Below are positions 1-5,319 of a stretch of 6,246 nucleotides of DNA, one piece after another. The notes below the pieces were generated by a model. The model was not told where the DNA came from, did not search any database, and was given only the letters and a program-made list of their open reading frames with translations. The first letter of the stretch is position 1; each line of letters opens with the position of its first letter. This DNA is from Halobacteriales archaeon SW_9_67_24 (GTDB lineage Archaea > Halobacteriota > Halobacteria > Halobacteriales > Halococcaceae): the NCBI GenBank assembly GCA_003022685.1, contig PXSV01000196.1, forward strand, positions 1 to 6,246, written 5' to 3'. Both the position numbers and the translations under genes were made by a program.

Positions 1-1
1 C

Positions 2-511
2 CAGACGTTGCTCCTCCGGTTCGATATTGTCGCGGCGCTCCGTCGGAAGACCCACGACGGAACGCAGTACTTCGAGCTGTCCATCGGCCGAAGCGACCAA
101 CACCGAGCGTTCCGCGAAGCGATCGGATTCGGTCAGCGAGCGAAAGCGGACCGCCTCGATGTGCTCTGTGATGCCGGGTCGAAGGCGACCGTCCACTCGT
201 TGCCGATACTACCGCGTCTAGAGCAATCACGAGCCGCACTTGGCATGACACAGGCGGCGTTCTACGGTGACGACAAGCACGTCGCGCGGATGCGCCGCCG
301 CAACAGCATCACGATCGATCGCATCACGTCGATGGCGGCGTCACTCCCGGAGCATCCCGAAACCGAACTCGTCCGGACGCTCGCGGACGCGGACGTGACG
401 TGGGACGAAGTGGTCGCCATCGAGGAGATCGACTACGAGGGATACATCTACGACCTCACGGTCCCGGGCCATCACACCTTTGCGACCCGCGATGGTCTCG
501 TTGTCCACAAC
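2..511 (+). mobile_element. Intein, C-terminal part (endonuclease end, HTH-like segment, C-terminal splicing domain)
   Basis: Translated in frame with the GTPase, this stretch ends in VVHN followed by Thr (codon at 512), the His-Asn/Thr junction of a protein-splicing site. Just before it lies a block F-like strand, YIYDLTVPGHHTF (residues 146-158 counted from the TTG at 8), with the Asp and His expected there. Residues 1-55 (LLRFDIV, then AFREAIGF) resemble the end of a LAGLIDADG-type (DOD) homing endonuclease. Residues 71-113 resemble a helix-turn-helix (LGMTQAAFY, then ITIDRITSMAASL). The insertion point is inferred to lie between the Lys and Thr of the P-loop, because TTLANRI is what follows GK in such GTPases; the Thr is then both the splicing nucleophile (+1) and the Mg-binding Thr. 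The N-terminal splicing blocks and any LAGLIDADG motif are beyond the left edge, so whether it is active cannot be judged from here. Confidence 0.88.
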
Positions 512-1042
512 ACGACGCTCGCGAACCGAATCGCGCGCGACTGGACCGGCGACGCGGTCGGCCCGGAGAGCCGGATTCCCCACGAGACCCGGCGCGCCCG
601 CCGGAAGGAGGACATCGAGATCGAGCGCAACGGCAAGTCCGTCTCGATCGACATCGTGGACACGCCTGGGGTCACAACGAAGGTCGACTACACCGAGTTC
701 CTCGAACACGACATGGAAGAGGACGACGCCGTCCGACGGTCCCGGGAAGCAACCGAGGGCGTCGCCGAAGCGATGCACTGGCTCCGCGAGGACGTCGACG
801 GCGTGATCTACGTGCTCGACGCGGCCGAGGACCCCTTCACGCAGGTCAACACTATGCTGGTGGGGATCATCGAGAGCCAGGACCTCCCCGTCCTCATTTT
901 CGCCAACAAGATCGACCTCGACGAGGCGAGCGTCCAGCGCATCACCAACGCCTTCCCCCAGCACGAGACGGTGCCGCTGTCGGCGCTCGAAGGTGACAAC
1001 ATGGACGAAGTGTACGACAAGATCGCGGAGTACTTCGGCTGA
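2..1042 (+). CDS. oapA: Era-like GTPase OapA, 5'-partial, interrupted by an intein
   Basis: The reading frame is open from the left edge, so the start, the N-extein and the front of the intein lie outside the window. Numbering residues from the TTG at 8, residues 1-168 are intein and residues 169-344 are the host protein. The host part begins TTLANRI, which is the end of a P-loop (GxxxxGK/TT), then runs through a G2-like PHETR, the G3 motif DTPG at 218-221, G4 NKID at 300-303 and G5 SAL at 325-327, giving a complete Ras/Era-type G domain apart from the P-loop front. The family is the haloarchaeal GTPase found beside orc1/cdc6 and called OapA (oriC-associated protein A); its exact role is not known to me. 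It ends in TGATG, overlapping oapB by one base, so the two are probably translationally coupled. The family identity also rests on the next two genes, which are the usual OapB and OapC partners. The TTG at 8 is not a real start: the residues before it (Q-T) continue the endonuclease fold. Confidence 0.9.
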   Translation, partial: QTLLLRFDIVAALRRKTHDGTQYFELSIGRSDQHRAFREAIGFGQRAKADRLDVLCDAGSKATVHSLPILPRLEQSRAALGMTQAAFYGDDKHVARMRRRNSITIDRITSMAASLPEHPETELVRTLADADVTWDEVVAIEEIDYEGYIYDLTVPGHHTFATRDGLVVHNTTLANRIARDWTGDAVGPESRIPHETRRARRKEDIEIERNGKSVSIDIVDTPGVTTKVDYTEFLEHDMEEDDAVRRSREATEGVAEAMHWLREDVDGVIYVLDAAEDPFTQVNTMLVGIIESQDLPVLIFANKIDLDEASVQRITNAFPQHETVPLSALEGDNMDEVYDKIAEYFG

Positions 1043-1551
1043 TGTCCGAAGCACACGACGATCACGACGCCGAAAGCGAACCCGACCGCGACGCCGCCGA
1101 CCCCGACGACGACGCGCCCCTCGACACCGGCAACGACGCCGCTCCAGGCACTGAAACCGCAAGTGGTGGGAGCGAAGCTGTCAACGGGAGCGGCGTCCAG
1201 ATCGACATGATCAGCGGCGAGCGGATGGACGGGCTGACGAGCATGGAGAAGATCCGGCTGGTCCTCGACGGCGTCCACGACGGCAACATCGTTATTTTGG
1301 AGGAGGGCCTCGATCCGGACGAAGAGTCGAAACTCATCGAAGTGACGATGGCCGAGATCAGTCCCGACGAGTTCACCGGCATCGAGATCGAGACGTATCC
1401 CGGGACCGAACAGCAGCAAAACGGCGGCTTTTTCGATCGACTGTTCGGCCGCGAGTCACGCACCAAGCTCACCGTCATCGGGCCGGCGAACCGACTCGAA
1501 ACGCTCCACAAGGACGAGACCCTGATCAGCGCGCTCGTCACCCGCCGATGA
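1042..1551 (+). CDS. oapB: OapB, DUF2073 family protein
   Basis: A 169-residue protein. Residues 1-50 are a disordered, very acidic tail (runs of Asp, Glu, Ala, Pro), and the conserved core starts near residue 51 (GVQIDMISGERMDGL) and continues with TSMEKIRLVLDGV, IVILEEGL and IEVTMAEI. A second conserved patch near the end (RTKLTVIGPANRLETL) follows a short variable loop with QQQNGG. This is the DUF2073 family, known in haloarchaea as OapB, the constant downstream partner of the OapA GTPase; its biochemical role is not established as far as I know. The ATG at 1042 shares its A with the stop codon of oapA and has no separate ribosome site, pointing to coupled translation. The next gene starts 37 bases after the stop. 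No membrane segment or signal peptide is seen, so it is expected in the cytoplasm. Confidence 0.88.
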   Translation: MSEAHDDHDAESEPDRDAADPDDDAPLDTGNDAAPGTETASGGSEAVNGSGVQIDMISGERMDGLTSMEKIRLVLDGVHDGNIVILEEGLDPDEESKLIEVTMAEISPDEFTGIEIETYPGTEQQQNGGFFDRLFGRESRTKLTVIGPANRLETLHKDETLISALVTRR

Positions 1552-1588
1552 GGTTGCCCTCCCTCTCCAGCACGACTTCCCTTTCCTA

Positions 1589-2248
1589 ATGCCCCACCAG
1601 TGTACGGAGTGCAGCCACGTCTTCCCCGACGGGTCGAAGGAGATGCTGTCGGGCTGTCCGGACTGCGGTGGCAACAAGTTCCAGTTCCGACCCGCGAGCG
1701 ATGCGCGCGAGACCGACACCGGGTCGGGTTCGTCAACCGGACCTGAAACACCCCCCGAATCCAGCACATCATCGGAAGAGGAGACGACAACCCCACCTTC
1801 TGACTCGTCGCCAGGCGACCGGGATCCAGCCACTGCCGACTCCCAGTTGCCGAAGTCCCTGACTCCACCCGAAACACAGGACTCGACCGAGACCGGCCCA
1901 ACGCCCGATTCGCGGCCGAACGACGGTGATACCGGACCTCCACCCGAAACGAAGGGGGATGCCGAGGCGTCATCCGGGCGGGCCGATCCGACCAATGGAA
2001 CCGAAACCGCCACTGGTCCTGACGAATCCGCCATAGCGACCAGTACGGACGACGGCGACGACGTCGAGGCGCTCCGGCGCGAACTCAACGACCAGTTCGA
2101 GAGCATCAAGATCCTCGAACCGGGCCAGTACGAGCTCAACCTGATGGAGCTTTACAATCGCGAAGAGCGCATCATCGCCCTCAAGGAGGACGGCCAGTAC
2201 GTCATCGACGTCCCCGATACGTGGCTCGGTGACGACGACGGTTCCTGA
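1589..2248 (+). CDS. oapC: OapC, zinc-ribbon protein
   Basis: A 219-residue protein with three parts. The N-terminus is a zinc ribbon with CxxC pairs C5/C8 and C23/C26 (HQCTEC, then SGCPDCGG). Residues about 38-160 form a long low-complexity linker rich in Thr, Ser, Pro, Glu, Asp and Gly. The C-terminal 60 residues are an ordered domain (ALRRELNDQFESIKILEPGQ, then ELNLMELYNREE and QYVIDVPDTWL) that is the second conserved part of the family. The order zinc ribbon, linker, C-terminal domain and the position after DUF2073 match haloarchaeal OapC. The start at 1589 sits just before the first cysteine pair, so nothing is lost. The upstream gap of 37 bases is pyrimidine-rich and has no Shine-Dalgarno sequence. 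The gene probably shares a transcript with oapA and oapB. The zinc ribbon suggests nucleic-acid or protein binding, which is inference. Confidence 0.87.
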   Translation: MPHQCTECSHVFPDGSKEMLSGCPDCGGNKFQFRPASDARETDTGSGSSTGPETPPESSTSSEEETTTPPSDSSPGDRDPATADSQLPKSLTPPETQDSTETGPTPDSRPNDGDTGPPPETKGDAEASSGRADPTNGTETATGPDESAIATSTDDGDDVEALRRELNDQFESIKILEPGQYELNLMELYNREERIIALKEDGQYVIDVPDTWLGDDDGS

Positions 2249-2301
2249 GCGTTTCCCGATGTTTCACACGAGCCGTGAGGGACGCTTTCGCTCCTCGACT
2301 A

Positions 2302-2335
2302 CACTACTGCTGGCACCGCACTACTGCTGCCACCG
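2302..2335. repeat. 17-bp tandem duplication in the convergent gap
   Basis: Two adjacent copies, CACTACTGCTGGCACCG (2302-2318) and CACTACTGCTGCCACCG (2319-2335), differ only at the twelfth base. They lie between the convergent ends of oapC (2248) and the decarboxylase gene (2345). The single difference makes TGGCA in one copy and TGCCA in the other, a 5-bp inverted repeat with a 12-base loop. It may be a simple replication-slippage duplication; a role in ending transcription is only a guess, since no T-run follows it. Confidence 0.8.
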
Positions 2336-2344
2336 TAGCCCCGC

Positions 2345-2980
2345 TCACTCCTGGGGTGCGCGTCGTCGCACCCGTCGCCCAGCGATCGGGTTCTCGCGTT
2401 CGGCGAGCACCGTTTCGCCGGCGACGACTCGCTCGCCTTTCCGCACGTCGAGGTCCGCGCGTTCGACTCCCTCGGGAAACACGACGTCCACCCGACTCCC
2501 GAAGCTGATGTGGCCGATCCGCTCGCCGCGCGCGATCTCCTCGCCCGGCTCGATGGCGGGGTGGATCCGCCGCGCGAACCAGCCCGCGATCTGGACGACG
2601 GTAAACTCGCCACAGTCGATCGCGACCTGCTCGTTGCGGTCGGACTCCTTCGAGAACGCCGGCCGGTTCGCGCCTGGCGAGTGGGTCACCCCTTCGACCG
2701 TGCCCGCGAGCGGCGCACGGTTCACGTGGACGTCGGTCACACCCATGTAGACCCCGACGCGGAGCCGCTCGCTTTCCCGGCGCACGATCGACACCCGGCC
2801 GTCGGCGGGCGCGACGATCCCCGACGAGGGAACCCGCCGCTCGGGATCGCGATGAAAGACGAGCACGAGGCCGGCGAGCGCGAGCGCCGTCACGCCCGCG
2901 ATCGGTGAGAGCACGCCTGCAACCGGCGCGAGAACGAAGGCCGGCGCGGCGTACCGCCACGCGTGGGACGCGATCCCCAT
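2345..2980 (-). CDS. asd: Archaetidylserine/phosphatidylserine decarboxylase, pyruvoyl-dependent
   Basis: A 211-residue short-type PSD. It removes CO2 from the serine head group of archaetidylserine to give archaetidylethanolamine at the membrane. Two hydrophobic helices fill residues 9-42, followed by FHRDPER (42-48), APADG with D60, DVHVNR with H85, an NRPAFS patch (105-110), QIAGWFARRI (130-139) and FGSRVD with S162. Self-cleavage before S162 would give a chain of 161 residues and a pyruvoyl chain of 50 residues; D60, H85 and S162 match the Asp-His-Ser set of the family. I chose the ATG at 2980 because it places the first membrane helix near the N-terminus, as in other haloarchaeal members; the frame stays open to 3094 but those 38 residues are basic and unlike the family. 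In Haloferax, a decarboxylase of this kind and PssA are needed for ArtA-dependent protein anchoring. It is divergent from priL across 149 bases. Confidence 0.92.
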   Translation of the reverse strand: MGIASHAWRYAAPAFVLAPVAGVLSPIAGVTALALAGLVLVFHRDPERRVPSSGIVAPADGRVSIVRRESERLRVGVYMGVTDVHVNRAPLAGTVEGVTHSPGANRPAFSKESDRNEQVAIDCGEFTVVQIAGWFARRIHPAIEPGEEIARGERIGHISFGSRVDVVFPEGVERADLDVRKGERVVAGETVLAERENPIAGRRVRRRAPQE

Positions 2981-3094
2981 CGATAGCCGGTATTGCCATC
3001 GGAAAGGAATGTCTTCCGGTCCTCGTGGCGTCGCGCGCCGAGCGCCTCGTCCGCCACAGTCGCCATCGCTTCCAGCCGCCACCCCATCGACCAC

Positions 3095-3104
3095 CGAACT
3101 TATT
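3095..3104 (+). promoter_or_regulatory. Likely BRE/TATA promoter of priL
   Basis: CGAACTTATT reads as a BRE-like CGAA followed by a TATA-like CTTATT. Its centre is about 28 bases before the priL ATG at 3130, the spacing expected when transcription starts at or next to the start codon. No Shine-Dalgarno sequence precedes the ATG, which fits a leaderless transcript. The A/T cluster stands out in a GC-rich gap. It is positional and motif evidence only. Confidence 0.6.
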
Positions 3105-3129
3105 CAACGCGCCACGCAATGGGCGACGG

Positions 3130-4260
3130 ATGGAGCGCCGCCACGCACGATACCCGTTTCTGGCCGCGGCCCGCGAGGCGGTCGAACGCGCCGACGTCGA
3201 CCTCCTCGCCATCGCCCGCGACGAGGAACGGGTGGTCGAGCGCGCGACCGAGCGCGTCGAGCGCTCCCTATCGGATGGGACGATCGGCGATCCACGCCGC
3301 GACGCACGCACCGAACTCCTCTCCTATCCGCTCGCGCGCGTGCTCGTCTCCCTGGTCGACGAACACGTCCTCGTCCGAAAGTACGCCCGCGCCGAGGCCA
3401 GCGCCGCCCACGACCGCTTCGGCACGGCGGCCGACGAGGCGGCGCTCAAGAGCACCAGCGACGACCGGCTGGCGACAGCTGATCTCCTCGCCGAATTCGA
3501 TCTCGCGCGCCACGTTCATTCGGTCGATTCGAGCGGTGCTGACAGGGACAGCGTCGGTGGCGTCGGTGACGGGGCAGCCACGATCGGCACCGACGCGGAC
3601 GCCCACCGGGTGGACGTCGGCGCGTATCTCGGTCTCGCCGCCGACATGTGGGGCGACGAGTGGCGGCTGGTCAATCGCCCGCTCGACAAGGGCCAGGTCC
3701 CGATCACCCACGCCGAACTCGGCGATCTCCTCGAAAAGGCGATCGAGCGCCGAGTCGCCGACGGCCTCCCGCTCGCGGTGCCCGAGCCGGTCGCCGATGC
3801 GCTCGCCGGTCCGGAAAGCCAGGTGCGGGAGACCCTCTCGGAGCTCGAACTCACCCGCGAGATCGACACCGTGGTCCCCGACCTCTTCCCGCCCTGTATG
3901 CGCGCGCTCCTCGATTCGGTCCGGAAGGGCGAACACCTCGAACACCACTCGCGCTTCGCGATCACGGCCTTCCTGACCTCGATCGGGATGAGTACCGACG
4001 AGATCGTGGAGTTTTACTCGGTGAACCCGGGCTTCGGCGAGGAGATCACCAGATATCAGACCGATCACATCCGGGGAGAGACCAGTCCAACGGAGTACTC
4101 GCCGCCGTCGTGTGCGACGATGCAGTCCTACGGGGATTGTGTCAACATGGACGACCGCTGTGAGACGATCTCGCATCCGATGGCGTACTACGAGGGGGCG
4201 CTCGACGACGCCGACGACGACGAACTCGCCGACTGGCGCGAGACCGAAGCCGACGCCTGA
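3130..4260 (+). CDS. priL: DNA primase large subunit PriL
   Basis: A 376-residue protein, the expected size for haloarchaeal PriL. PriL pairs with the catalytic subunit PriS to make RNA/DNA primers for replication, and its C-terminal domain holds an Fe-S cluster. The N-terminal half is helical (MERRHARYPFLAAAREAVER, then LVSLVDEHVLVRKYARAEA). The middle has a family-typical DMWGDEWRLVNRPLDKGQV. Four cysteines suited to the cluster are C256 (FPPCMRALLD), C328 (PPSCATM), C337 (YGDC) and C344 (DRCETISHP), with the typical HPMAYYE just after. The frame is open upstream to 2905, but I chose the ATG at 3130 because MERRHARYPF is the usual N-terminus, the upstream residues are Arg-rich and unlike the acidic rest, and a TATA box sits 28 bases before it. 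A short Gly/Ser/Asp-rich stretch near residues 134-155 looks like a variable loop. priS is not in the window. priL is divergent from the decarboxylase and convergent with the small membrane gene. Confidence 0.94.
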   Translation: MERRHARYPFLAAAREAVERADVDLLAIARDEERVVERATERVERSLSDGTIGDPRRDARTELLSYPLARVLVSLVDEHVLVRKYARAEASAAHDRFGTAADEAALKSTSDDRLATADLLAEFDLARHVHSVDSSGADRDSVGGVGDGAATIGTDADAHRVDVGAYLGLAADMWGDEWRLVNRPLDKGQVPITHAELGDLLEKAIERRVADGLPLAVPEPVADALAGPESQVRETLSELELTREIDTVVPDLFPPCMRALLDSVRKGEHLEHHSRFAITAFLTSIGMSTDEIVEFYSVNPGFGEEITRYQTDHIRGETSPTEYSPPSCATMQSYGDCVNMDDRCETISHPMAYYEGALDDADDDELADWRETEADA

Positions 4261-4310
4261 GTTTCGGCGAACCACCCGCCTGGACCGTTCGAGCCGACCG
4301 AGACGACCGA

Positions 4311-4499
4311 CTACCGTCTGGAGAGCCAGTACCCTGCCGCCACCATCACCGCCACGAAGAACACGAGGCTCCCGACCAGCGCGAACCCGCCAGCGCCCTC
4401 GAGGTCCGGATAGAAGAACCCGACGGCCACGATCGCCACGAGAAACAGGACGACCGCGGCGGTAGAGACGGCGGCCTCGACGAACGTCTCCCGTTCCAT
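4311..4499 (-). CDS. Small two-helix membrane protein (DUF7472-like)
   Basis: A 62-residue protein with two predicted membrane helices, about residues 11-29 (VSTAAVVLFLVAIVAVGFF) and 39-58 (FALVGSLVFFVAVMVAAGYW). They are joined by a short loop PDLEGAGG, and the protein ends in SRR, which would place the C-terminus on the positive-inside face. It resembles the small haloarchaeal proteins now filed under DUF names (DUF7472, from memory), of unknown function. The ATG at 4499 is chosen because an AAGGAGG lies 4 bases upstream and because the longer open frame before it (to 4853) gives Arg/Pro-rich shadow sequence. The stop is TAG at 4311. The gene is convergent with priL (50-base gap) and divergent from the microprotein gene. 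No partner or pathway can be inferred. Confidence 0.8.
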   Translation of the reverse strand: MERETFVEAAVSTAAVVLFLVAIVAVGFFYPDLEGAGGFALVGSLVFFVAVMVAAGYWLSRR

Positions 4500-4503
4500 A
4501 CCC

Positions 4504-4510
4504 CCTCCTT
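4504..4510 (-). promoter_or_regulatory. Shine-Dalgarno site of the small membrane protein
   Basis: On the minus strand AAGGAGG lies 4 bases before the ATG at 4499. It complements the 3' end of archaeal 16S rRNA. It is the only clear Shine-Dalgarno site in the window and it decides the start of this gene. A TTTT run at 4525-4528 (minus strand), 26-29 bases before the ATG, looks like a leaderless-type TATA element and would conflict with use of this site, so the true transcript start is open. Confidence 0.6.
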
Positions 4511-4626
4511 TCGAGGGACGCGAGAAAAGCGCGTCGAAGTCACCAGGCGACCACGGACCGTAAGCGTCGGGATGCCTCATCCACGGCGACCGGGCGAGCC
4601 GCCGGTCCGGGCCACGGTCAGAGCCG

Positions 4627-4630
4627 TTTT
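4627..4630 (+). promoter_or_regulatory. Possible TATA element of the microprotein/PIN-like pair
   Basis: A TTTT run within GCCGTTTTGCC is centred about 27 bases before the ATG at 4655, and no Shine-Dalgarno sequence precedes that ATG. The spacing fits a leaderless haloarchaeal promoter, but the box is a weak match to the usual TTTAWW consensus and no BRE-like sequence is evident. Confidence 0.3.
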
Positions 4631-4654
4631 GCCGGTCGCGCCACGAGCCGTCGC

Positions 4655-4753
4655 ATGACCGACTCGTGGGAAGCACTGTTCGATCGGGCGGACGACCACG
4701 ACGCGGCGCTCGACGCGATTCGGGACGCGCTCGCGGAGCACCGGGATGGCTGA
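4655..4753 (+). CDS. 32-residue acidic microprotein upstream of the PIN-like gene
   Basis: The frame ATG 4655 to TGA 4753 encodes 32 residues beginning MTDSWEALFDRADDHDAAL and ending ALAEHRDG. It is acidic, has the G/C-ending codon pattern of the real genes, and is likely to fold as one or two amphipathic helices (EALFDRADD and LDAIRDALAEH). It overlaps the next gene by 8 bases (ATGGCTGA), and its start has a possible TATA element at the leaderless distance. These points support a real small gene. I do not recognise a function. Two options: a leader frame that couples translation of the PIN-like gene, or a small partner protein. Gene order (short first, PIN-like second, overlapping) recalls VapBC toxin-antitoxin modules, but 32 residues is too short for a usual VapB with a DNA-binding domain, so that reading is weak. 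Confidence 0.65.
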   Translation: MTDSWEALFDRADDHDAALDAIRDALAEHRDG

Positions 4754-5216
4754 GCCGGACCCCACACGAGTTGTCGCCGACGCCGACGTGCTCGCGGCGG
4801 ACTTGCTCGTCGGCGGCGACGCGCGCGATGCGCTCGACATCGTTCGGAGCCACTCGTGGGTCGACCTCGTGGCGAGCGACGCACTACTTGAGGACTGCGG
4901 GGCAATCGTGACGGGGCTCGCTGATGCCGACCTTGCGACCGCCCACCGCACGGAGCTCGACGAACTCCGAGTGTGCGTCGAGCATCCCGATGGAGACCAT
5001 CCCGCGCTCGCGTCGGCAGCGGCGGGCAACGCCGCCCACGTCCTCTCGTTCGACGATCGTCTTCAGGGGGCTTCGGCCGGCGCCCACATCCGCGAGCACG
5101 TTGCCACCAGTGTCAAACATTCCGCCGCCTTCGCCCGCCTGTTCGATCCCGAGCGGCTGTGGCCGGTGGTCGGCGACGGCGAGTACTCGGGCCCGGACCG
5201 CGATCCGCGCTCCTGA
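4746..5216 (+). CDS. PIN-like domain protein (DUF7384-like)
   Basis: A 156-residue acidic protein with PIN-like order. The first strand is RVVADADVLAADLL with D12 and D14. Helices and a middle acidic patch follow (LVASDALLEDC, with D45, E49 and D50). Near residues 85-104 are HPALASAAAGNAAHVLSFDD with D103 and D104, resembling the late PIN strand where a candidate nuclease Asp follows. PIN proteins are usually metal-dependent RNases; spaced Asp/Glu residues are present here, but activity is not shown. It looks like a haloarchaeal family listed under a DUF number (DUF7384, from memory). The start at 4746 overlaps the microprotein frame by 8 bases, so translation is probably coupled. The C-terminal tail after about residue 140 (DGEYSGPDRDPRS) looks disordered. 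No membrane segment is seen. A shorter start is unlikely because the first strand begins at residue 8. Confidence 0.8.
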   Translation: MAEPDPTRVVADADVLAADLLVGGDARDALDIVRSHSWVDLVASDALLEDCGAIVTGLADADLATAHRTELDELRVCVEHPDGDHPALASAAAGNAAHVLSFDDRLQGASAGAHIREHVATSVKHSAAFARLFDPERLWPVVGDGEYSGPDRDPRS

Positions 5217-5319
5217 CCTCGATCACCGACACCGATCATGAAAGCAAAGAGCAGCCCGCGTTCAGTCGGGGTTTCGTTAGCCACAATCCGGTTGAAAGAC
5301 GAGGCCCTACGGGGGCCAT

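Noticed and set aside
8..10. TTG at 8 as a start for the GTPase gene
   Set aside because: It lies inside the intein endonuclease fold and the frame continues to the left edge.
341..1162. 273-residue open frame antisense to the GTPase and OapB
   Set aside because: Arg/Val-rich shadow of two well-identified genes; no motif or promoter.
2249..2344. Transcription terminator between oapC and the decarboxylase
   Set aside because: No T-run of useful length on either strand; only the 17-bp duplication is clear.
2981..3094. 38-residue extension of the decarboxylase (start at 3094)
   Set aside because: The extension is basic and low in family resemblance and would place its start on top of the priL promoter; the ATG at 2980 gives the usual N-terminal membrane helices.
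2905..3129. Longer N-terminus of PriL (75 more residues in the same open frame)
   Set aside because: The extra residues are Arg/Pro-rich and unlike the acidic protein, they overlap the decarboxylase gene, and the TATA box at 3095-3104 and the usual MERRHARYPF start favour 3130.
3268..4275. 335-residue open frame antisense to priL
   Set aside because: It mirrors the codon pattern of priL on the opposite strand, a common shadow in GC-rich genes. No family motif is seen and priL has strong identity.
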